DNA from: Tabrizicola piscis
GTDB taxonomy: Bacteria; Pseudomonadota; Alphaproteobacteria; Rhodobacterales; Rhodobacteraceae
Reading direction: 5' to 3'
Length of the DNA stretch: 64,000 nucleotides
Assembly: GCF_003940805.1 (NCBI RefSeq)
Contig: NZ_CP034328.1
Span: 2,400,001 to 2,464,000, forward strand
The position numbers were made by a program, and so were the translations under genes. Shown here in pieces: positions 25,803 to 36,973 of this stretch (its first letter is position 1; each line of letters begins with the position of its first letter). Under the pieces are notes generated by a model, which saw only the letters and a list, made by a program, of their open reading frames with translations, was not told the origin of the DNA and ran no database searches.

Positions 25803-26551
25803 AGTTTCCAGCCGGAATGGAGGGCGGCGACACCCATCGTCAGGTTGCGGTACTTCACCTGCCCAAAGCCCGCCGCGCGGATCATGGTGGCAAATGTCTC
25901 CTGATCCGGGAACTTGCGGATCGATTCCACAAGGTACTGATAGCTGTCGCGATCCCCCGCCACGATCTGCCCCATCACCGGGATGACGTTGAAGGAATAC
26001 AGGTCATAGGCCTTTTGCAGCAGGTCGTTGGGGATCTGGCTGAACTCCAGCACCATCAACCGCCCGCCGGGGCGCAGCACCCGGTAAGCCTCGGCCAGCG
26101 CCTCGTCGATCCGCGTCACGTTCCGGATTCCGAAGGAAATGGTGTAGACATCGAAACTCGCGTCCGGGAAAGGCAGCGCCATCGCGTCGCCCACCACCCA
26201 GTCAAGGCTGGCGGCCAGCTTTTCCGCCTCGGCCCGCTTGCGCCCCTCAATCAGCATCGGCTCGGTCATGTCGCAGACCACGGCCGTTGCCCCCGGCGCG
26301 CGCTTCAGGAACCGGAACGCCACGTCGCCGGTGCCGCCCGCCACATCCAGCAGGCGCTGGCCCGCGCGGGGGGCCAGCCAGTCCATCATAGCGTCTTTCC
26401 ACAACCGGTGAACGCCCCCGGACATCAGGTCATTCATCACGTCATATTTTGACGCGACGCGGCTGAAGACCCCATGCACCATCCCGGCCTTCTCGGCCTC
26501 GGGCACGTCCTGAAAGCCGAAATGGGTGGTCTTGTCTGAACCTTGCGTCAT
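25799..26551 (-). CDS. ubiE: UbiE, ubiquinone/menaquinone C-methyltransferase
   Basis: 250 residues from ATG 26551; a much longer in-frame translation upstream is antisense to mutM and not real. SAM-binding motif [15 protein letters not shown], the acidic strand [10 protein letters not shown] and [25 protein letters not shown] identify UbiE, and the C-terminus [27 protein letters not shown] is the family ending. It methylates the quinone ring precursor. Coupled by a GTGA overlap to ubiB. An 81-base divergent gap separates it from the gene at 26633. Confidence 0.97.
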   Translation of the reverse strand: MTQGSDKTTHFGFQDVPEAEKAGMVHGVFSRVASKYDVMNDLMSGGVHRLWKDAMMDWLAPRAGQRLLDVAGGTGDVAFRFLKRAPGATAVVCDMTEPMLIEGRKRAEAEKLAASLDWVVGDAMALPFPDASFDVYTISFGIRNVTRIDEALAEAYRVLRPGGRLMVLEFSQIPNDLLQKAYDLYSFNVIPVMGQIVAGDRDSYQYLVESIRKFPDQETFATMIRAAGFGQVKYRNLTMGVAALHSGWKL

Positions 26552-26632
26552 AGGATGCTGCCTGTATGTCGTCCGCTTCGAGTTATACCGAAGCGCACGA
26601 AAGGAAAACCGTCTGTCGCAGGAAAGAGTGGA

Positions 26633-27310
26633 ATGCAGGGTGTGACGCATTGGCCGGAAATCTTCTTCGTCTGGGGTGCGACCGTGCTGCCGATGGTGAT
26701 CCTGATCGGTTTCTGGGGTGGCCTGATCTTGTTCGCCTTGCGCCGTCGCCGCCGGCAACAGGCGCGCAAACTGGCTCAGGGTGCCCTGCCCGACGCATCT
26801 TTCCTGCAGGTCGGTGATCTGCCGCTGCAGTACCGCTATGTGGCCGGATTGGGGACGGGCGGACCGGCGCCCGTCACGGTCGGGGAAAAGGTGCTGCGCC
26901 CCTCCAGCGGTGTCAGGGTCACGATTCTGGTGATTGCCGGGATGGTGGTCTGGTATGCGCTTTCGCCCGTGGTCTGGCAGTCGGCTGCAGACCTTCCGGG
27001 TGCGCAGTCGGACTGGATCCTTGTCGCGATGCAGTTCCTTTTGCCGGTTCTCGCTGTTTCCGGTGTGCTTTACGTCTTTACCAGCGAGGCGCGCTATGAC
27101 CGCGATGTCCTGATCGTGACCCGCTTCCTGCAGCGGCGCGAATACCGCTGGAAGAACCTCACCCGTGTCGCGGATGCGGGGTCCTATGATCTGCTGCTTG
27201 TGTTCAAGCCGGGCGGCAAGGCAAAGGTCCTGAAGTATTCGGTCGGGATCGGTGAGTTCAAGGATTTCGCGCTCGAACAGATCCGCAAGAACGGTTTGAC
27301 AAATGCCTGA
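26633..27310 (+). CDS. Membrane protein of unknown function with a PH-like C-terminus
   Basis: 225 residues from ATG 26633 (GAGTGG upstream). Three hydrophobic helices can be seen: about residues 8-34 ([25 protein letters not shown]), 98-118 ([20 protein letters not shown]) and 130-152 ([22 protein letters not shown]), with a basic [10 protein letters not shown] after the first. The C-terminal 70 residues ([22 protein letters not shown], then [18 protein letters not shown]) look like a bacterial PH-type beta domain. It overlaps mutM by 8 bases. I do not recognise a characterised family. Confidence 0.75.
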   Translation: MQGVTHWPEIFFVWGATVLPMVILIGFWGGLILFALRRRRRQQARKLAQGALPDASFLQVGDLPLQYRYVAGLGTGGPAPVTVGEKVLRPSSGVRVTILVIAGMVVWYALSPVVWQSAADLPGAQSDWILVAMQFLLPVLAVSGVLYVFTSEARYDRDVLIVTRFLQRREYRWKNLTRVADAGSYDLLLVFKPGGKAKVLKYSVGIGEFKDFALEQIRKNGLTNA

Positions 27311-28148
27311 GCTGCCCGAGGTTGAGACTGTCCGCCGTGGCCTTGCCCCGGTCATGGAAGGCGCGGTCATCGAACGGGCCGAGGTCAACCGCCCCGATCT
27401 GCGCTGGCCCCTGCCGGAACGGATGGCCGAACGTCTGACGGGCGCGCGTGTGACCGCACTGCGGCGGCGGTCGAAATACATCCTCGCCGATCTCGACAGC
27501 GGTGAGACTTTGCTCATCCACCTGGGCATGTCGGGCCGGATGCTGATCTCCGGCACGATGCTGGGCCAGTTCCACCATGACCACCCCGCGCCGCAAAAGC
27601 ATGACCATGTGGTCCTGCACATGCAGGGCGGCGCGCGGATCACCTTCAACGACGCCCGCCGCTTCGGCGCGATGGATCTCATGCCCACCGGCGGCGCGCA
27701 TGCTTTGCTGGCGGGTCTCGGGCCCGAACCCTTTGGCAATGATTTCAACGAACCCTACCTCGCCGCCCGGCTGGCTGGCCGCCGCACGCCGATCAAATCC
27801 GCGCTTCTGGATCAGCGCATCGTCGCGGGTCTGGGCAATATCTACGTCTGCGAAACCCTGTTCCGCGCCCGCATCAGCCCCCTGACCCTTGCCGGTGACC
27901 TTGCGGAAACCGCCGTCCACGGCCTTGTCCCGATCATCCGCGAAGTGCTGGCCGAGGCGATCGAGGCGGGCGGCTCCTCCTTGCGCGATTTCCGGCAGGC
28001 GAATGGCGAGCTTGGGTATTTTTCCAAGCATTTCCAAGTCTATGACCGTGAGGGCGACCCCTGCGAAACCCCCGGCTGCAGGGGCACCGTCACCCGCACG
28101 GTGCAATCCGGCCGCTCCTCCTTCTGGTGCCCCGCCTGCCAGAGTTGA
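27303..28148 (+). CDS. mutM: MutM/Fpg, formamidopyrimidine-DNA glycosylase
   Basis: 281 residues. N-terminal catalytic Pro motif [13 protein letters not shown], beta-strand [12 protein letters not shown], the helix-two-turn-helix region [23 protein letters not shown], and the C-terminal zinc finger (Cys pair in DPCETPGC and pair in FWCPACQ) are all present. It excises 8-oxoguanine from oxidised DNA and nicks the abasic site. It overlaps the preceding membrane-protein gene, so the two are likely co-transcribed. mutY, which removes adenine opposite 8-oxoguanine, is at 51820-52854. Confidence 0.97.
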   Translation: MPELPEVETVRRGLAPVMEGAVIERAEVNRPDLRWPLPERMAERLTGARVTALRRRSKYILADLDSGETLLIHLGMSGRMLISGTMLGQFHHDHPAPQKHDHVVLHMQGGARITFNDARRFGAMDLMPTGGAHALLAGLGPEPFGNDFNEPYLAARLAGRRTPIKSALLDQRIVAGLGNIYVCETLFRARISPLTLAGDLAETAVHGLVPIIREVLAEAIEAGGSSLRDFRQANGELGYFSKHFQVYDREGDPCETPGCRGTVTRTVQSGRSSFWCPACQS

Positions 28149-28208
28149 CTTGCCATCCCGCCGTTTGGTGCTAGGAGTCACCCCCACTGCAACAGCGGAG
28201 ACCCGGCC

Positions 28209-28985
28209 ATGGCCTATGAGACGCTGATCGTCGAGACTGAGGATTACGTCACCCTCATCCGGCTCAATCGCCCCGATGCCATGAACGCGCTCAATTCCAC
28301 GCTGATGCGGGAACTTGCAGCCGCGGTGACTGCGGCGGACGCCAATGACAAGGTGCGCTGCATCGTCGTCACCGGGTCGGAAAAGGCCTTCGCCGCCGGG
28401 GCCGACGTGCGCGAGATGGCCGAGAAATCCTTCATCGACGTCTTTTTCGATGACCTCTTCGCCGCCGAATCCGCCGCAATCGCCAAGGTCCGCAAGCCGA
28501 TCATCGCCGCTGTGTCCGGCTATTGCCTTGGCGGGGGCTGCGAACTTGCGATGCTGTGCGACTTCATCATCGCCGCCGACACGGCCAAGTTCGGCCAGCC
28601 GGAAATCAATCTGGGCATCGTCGCCGGCATGGGCGGAACCCAGCGCCTGACCCGTGCCGTGGGCAAGTCCAAGTCCATGGACATGCATCTGACGGGCCGC
28701 TTCATGGACGCAGGCGAAGCCGAACGCTGCGGCCTCGTCAGCCGGGTGGTCCCCGCCAAATCCCTGATCGAAGAGGCGATGAAGGCCGCGCAGAAGGTGG
28801 TAGAGAAATCCGCCGTCACCACGATGGTCGTCAAGGAATGCGTAAACCGCGCGCAGGAAGGCACGTTGGCTGAGGGGCTGCTGTTCGAACGCCGCATGTT
28901 CCACGCCCTCTTTGCGACCGAAGACCAGAAGGAAGGCATGGCCGCCTTCCTGGAAAAGCGCCAACCGCAGTTCCGCGACCGCTGA
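28209..28985 (+). CDS. Enoyl-CoA hydratase (crotonase family)
   Basis: 258 residues, the standard crotonase length. The oxyanion-hole and CoA-binding segments [13 protein letters not shown] and [18 protein letters not shown] (here [46 protein letters not shown]) contain both catalytic glutamates, matching mitochondrial-type short-chain enoyl-CoA hydratase. It hydrates trans-2-enoyl-CoA in fatty acid or short-chain acyl-CoA oxidation. Likely a separate transcript, 60 bases after mutM. Confidence 0.92.
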   Translation: MAYETLIVETEDYVTLIRLNRPDAMNALNSTLMRELAAAVTAADANDKVRCIVVTGSEKAFAAGADVREMAEKSFIDVFFDDLFAAESAAIAKVRKPIIAAVSGYCLGGGCELAMLCDFIIAADTAKFGQPEINLGIVAGMGGTQRLTRAVGKSKSMDMHLTGRFMDAGEAERCGLVSRVVPAKSLIEEAMKAAQKVVEKSAVTTMVVKECVNRAQEGTLAEGLLFERRMFHALFATEDQKEGMAAFLEKRQPQFRDR

Positions 28986-28998
28986 CCCCGCCTCGTGC

Positions 28999-29034
28999 GA
29001 CTGCGTCTCCTCATCGGCGAGGAGTGACGCAGTC
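28999..29034 (+). terminator. Hairpin after the enoyl-CoA hydratase gene
   Basis: Nine-base outer arms GACTGCGTC and GACGCAGTC flank an inner TCCTC/GAGGA stem with a six-base loop. It starts 13 bases after the stop. There is no immediate T tract, though a pyrimidine-rich stretch begins about 15 bases later, so termination is possible but not certain. Confidence 0.4.
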
Positions 29035-29121
29035 ATCGACGAGCAGGGGGCTTTCCTTTTCCGTCCTCTTGCCCTAAAGGACGCCCGACATGCGCGTGGG
29101 CCCGCTTAGGCAAGAATCAAT

Positions 29122-29138
29122 CCCGACCCTCGGTCGGG
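29122..29138 (+). promoter_or_regulatory. Hairpin in the rpsT upstream region
   Basis: A 7-bp GC-rich stem CCCGACC / GGTCGGG with a three-base loop is followed by GCCTTTGGTCTTT, 55 bases before the rpsT start. It resembles a weak terminator or leader attenuator. S20 genes are commonly autoregulated in the leader, but a specific link is only inferred. Confidence 0.35.
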
Positions 29139-29192
29139 GCCTTTGGTCTTTCGTGCAAACCGTTTGAAACCGAAAGATCCCAAGGGAAGCCC

Positions 29193-29462
29193 ATGGCAAA
29201 TACCGCCCAGTCCAAGAAACGCGCCCGTCAGTCCGAAGCGCGTTATGCCGTCAACAAAGCCCGCCGTTCGCGCATCCGCACCTTCCTGCGCAAGGTCGAA
29301 GAGGCGATTGCCTCCGGCGATGCCGAAGTTGCCGCCGCTGCCCTGAAAGCCGCTCAGCCGGAACTGGCGCGTGGCGTGTCCAAAGGCGTGCTGCACAAGA
29401 ACACCGTGTCGCGCAAGATCTCGCGTCTGGCGTCGCGCGTTAAGGCCGTCGTCAAGGCCTGA
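29193..29462 (+). CDS. rpsT: Ribosomal protein S20
   Basis: 89 residues, basic and helical. [29 protein letters not shown] near the N-terminus and [20 protein letters not shown] at the end match S20, a primary 16S rRNA binder in the 30S subunit. Its place before dnaA is typical of this order. A terminator-like hairpin follows at 29506-29530. Confidence 0.98.
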   Translation: MANTAQSKKRARQSEARYAVNKARRSRIRTFLRKVEEAIASGDAEVAAAALKAAQPELARGVSKGVLHKNTVSRKISRLASRVKAVVKA

Positions 29463-29505
29463 ACCTACCTGCCTGATTCCCTGTGCCAGGCATGGGGAGC
29501 ATCTG

Positions 29506-29533
29506 GGGCGCACCCGTCAGGGCTGCGCCCTTT
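29506..29533 (+). terminator. rpsT terminator
   Basis: GGGCGCA (29506-29512) pairs with TGCGCCC (29524-29530) around an 11-base loop and is followed by TTT. It lies 43 bases after the rpsT stop. The short T tract makes it a modest intrinsic terminator. Confidence 0.55.
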
Positions 29534-29998
29534 GGCATTTCTGCGCCTGAATTTCTGTGCCACCCGGGCACTCCGTTGCCGATTTGCACGGGCCGCGGGA
29601 TTCGATTTCAGGGAAACCCTGTCAAGCGAGATGTTCGGTTGCAGACCCCGCAGAGCGCTTGCTAGCGTCTGACTGCGATTCACGTCGACTTGGGGGACAA
29701 GAACGGTTCGCAAGAAGGAAACCGCTGCACGAATCCGTGGCTGCTGCGCCATCTGGTTTGGGTTTTCTTTTTGTGATCAGTGATTTGGCAGTGGCATTCA
29801 AGCCACTCCATCACGCAGAGGCCAGCCTGCCGGGTTACCCCGGGGCGGCGTCTGCACGTCATGTCCCTTGCCAGAACCGGATTGGTCCGCCTCGCCCATG
29901 GGGGGGACAGGTTTGGTCGGCGCGGCTCGTTCGTTGAATAGGAAGTGAAGGTTCGGCAGGTTTTCTGCCGGGTCCAGGATATTGGCAGGTCAAAACGA
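29534..29998. other. Non-coding region upstream of dnaA
   Basis: About 465 bases between the rpsT terminator and dnaA. No convincing gene is seen: the one moderately long open frame here has no ribosome-binding site and a composition unlike the neighbours. I found no TTATCCACA-type DnaA boxes and no AT-rich unwinding stretch, so it does not look like oriC. Three GANTC sites lie at 29599, 29677 and 29731 (a fourth at 29475), about twice the number expected by chance. The dnaA promoter must be here. Confidence 0.5.
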
Positions 29999-31357
29999 AT
30001 GACGAACGAAACTTGGGGTCAGGTCCGGGAAGAACTGATCAAGCGCGTGGGCAAGAACAACTACGTCACTTGGATCGAACCGCTCAAGCTTGCCCTCCTG
30101 AACAACGGTGTCGCCCGTTTCGAAGTGCCGACCATCTTTTTTGGCGACTGGGTCCAGCGCAACTATGCCGATCATATCCGCAGCCAGCTTGCCAGCGCCG
30201 GCAGCCCGGTGGAGCGGGTGGAGTTTGCCGTAGGTGCCCCGTCGATGGCCACCGCGCCTGCGCCGGTGAAGGCCACCGCCAAGCCGTCCCGCGCCCGCTC
30301 CGTTCCGGTCGAGGATCTGCCCGGTGCCCCGCTGGACGCCCGCTTCACCTTTGACAGCTTCGTTGTCGGCAAACCGAACGAGCTTGCCCATGCCGCCGCC
30401 CGACGCGTGGCCGAAGGTGGCCCGGTCACCTTCAACCCGCTGTTCCTTTACGGTGGCGTCGGCCTTGGTAAAACCCACCTCATGCACGCCATCGCGCATG
30501 AGCTTCACACCCGCAGCCCCGATCTGCGTGTGCTTTACCTCTCGGCCGAGCAGTTCATGTACCGCTTCGTCCAGGCCCTGCGCGAACGTCAGGTGATGGA
30601 CTTCAAGGAACTGTTCCGCTCCGTCGACGTGCTGATGGTCGATGACGTGCAATTCATCGCTGGCAAGGATTCCACCCAGGAAGAATTCTTCCACACCTTC
30701 AACGCGCTTGTGGACCAGAACAAACAGATCGTCATCTCGGCTGACCGTGCCCCGGGCGAAATCAAGGACCTGGAAGAGCGGATCAAATCCCGCCTGCAGT
30801 GCGGTCTTGTGGTGGACCTGCACCCCACCGATTACGAACTCCGCCTTGGCATCCTGCAGCAAAAGGTCGACTACTACCGCTCGCAGTATCGCGGGCTGGT
30901 GCTGGCCGACGGCGTGCTTGAATTCCTTGCCCACCGCATCACCTCCAACGTCCGTATTCTGGAAGGCGCGCTGACCCGTCTGTTCGCCTTCGCCAGCCTC
31001 GTGGGCCGCGAAATCACGCTGGAACTGGCGCAGGACTGCTTGGCCGATATCCTGCGGTCCTCCGACCGCAAGCTGTCGATCGAGGAAATCCAGCGCAAGG
31101 TTGCCGAACATTACAACATCCGCCTCTCGGACATGATCGGCCCCAAGCGCCTGCGCAACATCGCCCGGCCGCGTCAGGTGGCGATGTATCTGTCCAAGCA
31201 GCTGACGCCGCGGTCCTTGCCGGAAATCGGTCGGCGCTTCGGCGGCCGCGACCACACCACAATCATGCACGGTGTCCGCAAGATCGAGGAATTGATGGCC
31301 ACCGACAGCCAGCTTTCCGACGATCTGCAGCTTCTGCGCCGTCTCCTTCAGGGTTGA
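29999..31357 (+). CDS. dnaA: DnaA, chromosomal replication initiator
   Basis: 452 residues from ATG 29999 (TNETWGQVREELIKRVGKNNYVTWIEPLKL); an in-frame ATG 54 bases upstream has no conserved extension. Domain I occupies about residues 1-75, a Pro/Ala linker about 80-110, the AAA+ domain has Walker A GGVGLGKTHL near 151 and Walker B VLMVDDVQFIAGK near 210, and the C-terminal DNA-binding helix-turn-helix ends with the DnaA signature GGRDHTTIMHGV near 414. First of the dnaA-dnaN-recF-lysE-gyrB run. Confidence 0.97.
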   Translation: MTNETWGQVREELIKRVGKNNYVTWIEPLKLALLNNGVARFEVPTIFFGDWVQRNYADHIRSQLASAGSPVERVEFAVGAPSMATAPAPVKATAKPSRARSVPVEDLPGAPLDARFTFDSFVVGKPNELAHAAARRVAEGGPVTFNPLFLYGGVGLGKTHLMHAIAHELHTRSPDLRVLYLSAEQFMYRFVQALRERQVMDFKELFRSVDVLMVDDVQFIAGKDSTQEEFFHTFNALVDQNKQIVISADRAPGEIKDLEERIKSRLQCGLVVDLHPTDYELRLGILQQKVDYYRSQYRGLVLADGVLEFLAHRITSNVRILEGALTRLFAFASLVGREITLELAQDCLADILRSSDRKLSIEEIQRKVAEHYNIRLSDMIGPKRLRNIARPRQVAMYLSKQLTPRSLPEIGRRFGGRDHTTIMHGVRKIEELMATDSQLSDDLQLLRRLLQG

Positions 31358-31361
31358 AGTC

Positions 31362-31380
31362 GGGCCGCCCTTGACGGCCC
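31362..31380 (+). terminator. Weak hairpin after dnaA
   Basis: GGGCCG (31362-31367) and CGGCCC (31375-31380) form a six-base stem with a seven-base loop just after the dnaA stop. No T tract follows. It may attenuate read-through into dnaN, 96 bases on, rather than end transcription. Confidence 0.3.
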
Positions 31381-31475
31381 CCGGAAACGCACCCACAGTC
31401 CAGTGAAACACTTGTGAACCGGCGAAAACCGGGTAAATTCGGCGTCCCTTCAAGGGGTCCGCAGGGGGAAGTCAG

Positions 31476-32594
31476 ATGAAACTCAGCATCGAACGCGCGG
31501 TTCTGCTCAAGGCGCTGGCGCAGGCACAATCGGTCGTCGAACGGCGCAACACCATCCCGATCCTCGCCAACGTGTTGATCGAGGCTGAGGGGGCGCAAGT
31601 TTCCTTCCGCGCCACCGATCTGGATATCGAGGTTGTGGATCGCGCCCCCGCCATGGTGGAACGCGCCGGGTCCACCACGGTGTCCGCCGTCATGCTGCAT
31701 GAAATCTGCCGCAAGCTGCCCGATGGCGCGCTGGTGAACCTTGCCGAAGACGCCGCCGCCGGCCGTTTGACCATCACGGCGGGCCGGTCGACCTTCAGCC
31801 TAGCCACGCTGCCGAAAGAAGATTTCCCGGTGATGGCGACCAGCGAATATTCGTCCAACTTCTCGGCCCCCGCCCCGGTCTTGCGCCGCCTGTTCGACAA
31901 GGCGAAATTCGCCATATCGACCGAGGAAACCCGCTACTACCTCAACGGCGTCTACATGCACGTCTCGCAGGGCGAAACCGGCAAGGTGCTGCGCTGCGTC
32001 GCCACCGACGGCCACCGCCTGGCCCGGATCGACGCGCCCTTGCCCGAAGGGGCTGACGCGATGCCCGGCGTGATCGTGCCCCGCAAGACCGTGGGGGAGC
32101 TGCGCAAACTCCTGGACGACGATGATGCCACCATCGCCGTTTCGGTGTCCGAGACGAAAGTTCGCTTTGCCACGCCCGCCATCACCCTGACCTCCAAGGT
32201 CATCGACGGCACCTTCCCGGATTACACCCGCGTTATCCCCACCGGCAACACCCGGCGGCTGGAGGTGGACGCCAGCGAATTCGCCAAGGCCGTGGACCGC
32301 GTTGCCACCGTCTCCTCCGAACGCTCGCGCGCAGTGAAACTGTCGCTGGATGAAGACCGGCTGATCCTGTCGGTCAACGCGCCTGACAGTGGCGCCGCCG
32401 AGGAAGAGCTTGCCGTCGCCTATGGCGATGAACGGCTTGAGATTGGTTTCAACGCCAAGTACCTCTTGGAAATCGCCAGCCAGGTGGACCGTGAGAATGC
32501 GGTTTTCCTGTTCAACTCCTCGGCTGACCCGACGTTGATGCGGGAAGGCAATGACCTGTCGGCGGTGTATGTCGTCATGCCGATGCGGGTCTGA
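31476..32594 (+). CDS. dnaN: DnaN, DNA polymerase III beta sliding clamp
   Basis: 372 residues, normal for the three-domain clamp. The N-terminus MKLSIERAVLLKALAQAQSVVERRNTIPILANVL, the central FPVMATSEYSSNF and RYYLNGVYMHV segments, and the C-terminal DPTLMREGNDLSAVYVVMPMRV are the family landmarks. It forms the ring that tethers polymerase III and other repair factors to DNA. Confidence 0.98.
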   Translation: MKLSIERAVLLKALAQAQSVVERRNTIPILANVLIEAEGAQVSFRATDLDIEVVDRAPAMVERAGSTTVSAVMLHEICRKLPDGALVNLAEDAAAGRLTITAGRSTFSLATLPKEDFPVMATSEYSSNFSAPAPVLRRLFDKAKFAISTEETRYYLNGVYMHVSQGETGKVLRCVATDGHRLARIDAPLPEGADAMPGVIVPRKTVGELRKLLDDDDATIAVSVSETKVRFATPAITLTSKVIDGTFPDYTRVIPTGNTRRLEVDASEFAKAVDRVATVSSERSRAVKLSLDEDRLILSVNAPDSGAAEEELAVAYGDERLEIGFNAKYLLEIASQVDRENAVFLFNSSADPTLMREGNDLSAVYVVMPMRV

Positions 32595-32630
32595 CGGCAC
32601 GCCAAACCCCCGTTCTGAAAGGGAAATCCC

Positions 32631-33731
32631 GTGGGCGGTCTGGTGATCGAAACCCTCGCCCTGTCGCATTTCCGCAGCCACCGCGCCGCGCGGCTAAGCC
32701 TTGATGGGCGCCCGGTGGCCCTTGTCGGGCCCAATGGCGCGGGCAAGACCAATGTGCTGGAAGCCGTCTCGCTCTTGTCTCCGGGCCGTGGTCTGCGCCG
32801 CGCCGCGGCTGAGGATCTTGCCCGCCGACCCGAGGCGCTTGGCTGGAAGATCACCGCCGCCGTGCAGGGCCTGACCAGCGCGCATGAGCTGGAAACCTGG
32901 GCCGAACCGGGCACCACCCGCCAGGTGCGGATTGATGGCAAGGCCGCCACGCAGGCCAGCCTTGGCCGCATCCTGCGCATCCTCTGGCTGGTCCCCGCGA
33001 TGGACCGCCTGTGGATCGAAGCGGCCGAGGGGCGGCGGCGCTTTCTTGACCGCATGACGCTCAGCTTCGTGCCCGAGCATGCTGAACAATCGCTCATATA
33101 CGAAAAGGCGATGCGCGACCGAAACCGCCTGATCAAGGATCAGGTGACCGATCCGCATTGGTACGCGGCCCTCGAAGCGCAGATGGCCGAGGCTGGCCAG
33201 CAGATCACCCTGAACCGAACCGCCGCTCTGGCCCGCATTGCGCAGGCCATTGACCCGGCCAGCGCCTTTCCCTCGGCTGACCTTACCCTTACCGGGCCCG
33301 AGGGTGCGGCCCAGCCCGAAGACCTTGCCACGGCCCTTGCCGAAGGCCGCCGCCGCGACATCGCGGCGGGGCGCACGCTGATCGGCCCGCACCGCGCCGA
33401 CCTGTTGGCACGCTACGCCGCCAAGGACACCCCCGCCGACCAATGTTCCACCGGAGAGCAGAAGGCACTTCTGATCAGCCTGATCCTGTCCAATGCGCGC
33501 GCCCTGAAGCTGGACCTTGGCGCTGCGCCCGTTTTGCTGCTTGATGAAGTTGCAGCCCACCTTGACGCCACCCGCCGCGCTGCCCTTTATGACGAAATCT
33601 GTGCCTTGGGGGCACAGGCCATCATGACTGGCACCGATTCCGATCTGTTTGATGCCCTTGGCACGCGCGGCCAGCGGCTTTCCGTATCGGATGACGGCAG
33701 TGGCTCGCGGCTGATCGGAATAAGTGAATGA
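32631..33731 (+). CDS. recF: RecF, recombination mediator ATPase
   Basis: 366 residues from GTG 32631. Walker A GPNGAGKTNVLEAVSLLSPGRG lies at about residues 32-54, an ABC-type signature (QCSTGEQKALLISLIL) near 280 and Walker B VLLLDEVAAHLDATRR near 305. RecF helps load RecA at gaps. It overlaps the following LysE-family gene as ATGA. Confidence 0.96.
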   Translation: MGGLVIETLALSHFRSHRAARLSLDGRPVALVGPNGAGKTNVLEAVSLLSPGRGLRRAAAEDLARRPEALGWKITAAVQGLTSAHELETWAEPGTTRQVRIDGKAATQASLGRILRILWLVPAMDRLWIEAAEGRRRFLDRMTLSFVPEHAEQSLIYEKAMRDRNRLIKDQVTDPHWYAALEAQMAEAGQQITLNRTAALARIAQAIDPASAFPSADLTLTGPEGAAQPEDLATALAEGRRRDIAAGRTLIGPHRADLLARYAAKDTPADQCSTGEQKALLISLILSNARALKLDLGAAPVLLLDEVAAHLDATRRAALYDEICALGAQAIMTGTDSDLFDALGTRGQRLSVSDDGSGSRLIGISE

Positions 33732-34348
33732 CCGTTTCGTTATACGAACTCACCCTCTACGCCTGGGGCATGGCGGCACTTTGGGTCGTGCCCGGGCCGG
33801 TCTGGGTGGCGCTGACGGCGCGGTCACTGTCCTTTGGTTTCCGGGGGGCTTGGCCCTTGGCCATCGGCGTCGCGCTGGGCGATCTGATCTGGCCAATGGC
33901 CGCGATCTTCGGCCTTAGCTGGATTCTGTCCCTTTACGGTGATTTCCTGCAGGTCCTGCGCTGGGTCGCCGCGGCGACCTTCCTGCTGATGGGCGTCCTC
34001 CTGCTTCGCAAGCCGGCCACCACCCTCGACACCGACAACCGCCTGACCCGCCCCGGCGCTTGGGCGGGGTTTGCCGTGGGTGTCGCCGCCGTCATCGGCA
34101 ACCCCAAGGCGATCCTGTTCTACATGGGCGTGCTGCCCGGGTTCTTTGACCTGTCCCGCGTCAATGCCGCCGATATCACGGCCATCCTCCTCATCTCGGC
34201 GCTGATCCCGATGATTGGCAACCTTGCCCTCGCCTGGTTTCTGGACCGCGCCCGCCGCCTGCTGTCCAGCCCCGAAGCGATGCGCCGGCTGAACATGGCG
34301 TCGGGGATTCTGCTGATTGGTGTCGGGCTCGCCATACCCTTCGTCTGA
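33728..34348 (+). CDS. LysE/RhtB family amino-acid exporter
   Basis: 206 residues with about six membrane helices. The family N-terminal pattern VVPGPVWVALTARSLSFGFRGAWPLAIGVALGDLIWP is clear, with the G-D in helix 2, and GNPKAILFYMGVLPGFFD is the second conserved block. LysE proteins export amino acids or related metabolites; the substrate cannot be told. Its insertion between recF and gyrB and coupling to recF is a pattern I associate with Rhodobacterales. Confidence 0.9.
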   Translation: MTVSLYELTLYAWGMAALWVVPGPVWVALTARSLSFGFRGAWPLAIGVALGDLIWPMAAIFGLSWILSLYGDFLQVLRWVAAATFLLMGVLLLRKPATTLDTDNRLTRPGAWAGFAVGVAAVIGNPKAILFYMGVLPGFFDLSRVNAADITAILLISALIPMIGNLALAWFLDRARRLLSSPEAMRRLNMASGILLIGVGLAIPFV

Positions 34349-34399
34349 CCACCAAATCTTGTGTCCAAGGGGTGACATTGCCCCCCCAAACCGCTATAA

Positions 34400-36880
<2,481 letters not shown>

Positions 36881-36897
36881 ACGAACGCTCAGCTGAC

Positions 36898-36964
36898 CGA
36901 TTTCTTCAAAGAAATCGCACCGGAGCCTTCAAAGGCTCCGGTCCGGAATTCTCAAAAATTCCGG
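36898..36964 (+). repeat. Triple-palindrome intergenic element, copy A
   Basis: Three consecutive inverted repeats fill 67 bases: 36898-36917 (arms CGATTTCTT/AAGAAATCG), 36920-36941 (arms CCGGAGCCTT/AAGGCTCCGG) and 36943-36964 (arms CCGGAATTCT/AAAATTCCGG, one mismatch). Each has the two-base centre CA, so every hairpin carries a T-CA-A core. It lies between convergent gyrB and the DMSP-lyase-like gene, filling nearly the whole gap. A second copy of exactly the same length is at 55329-55395 in reverse orientation. It may act as a bidirectional terminator or mRNA 3'-end stabiliser, or be a non-autonomous palindromic repeat. Confidence 0.85.
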
Positions 36965-36973
36965 CGCCCACAC

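Noticed and set aside
26552..27748. N-terminal extension of ubiE by about 400 codons
   Set aside because: The extension is antisense to the membrane-protein gene and mutM. UbiE starts at ATG 26551, where conservation begins.
27258..29036. A very long open frame on the minus strand across mutM and the enoyl-CoA hydratase gene
   Set aside because: It is antisense to two clearly conserved genes and has no family resemblance. Such shadows are common at this GC content.
29557..29937. A 126-codon open frame between rpsT and dnaA
   Set aside because: No ribosome-binding site, composition unlike neighbouring proteins (many Cys, His and Pro without pattern), and no recognisable motif. More likely non-coding leader sequence.
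29463..29998. oriC
   Set aside because: No DnaA-box cluster or AT-rich unwinding stretch was visible, so proximity to dnaA alone is not enough.
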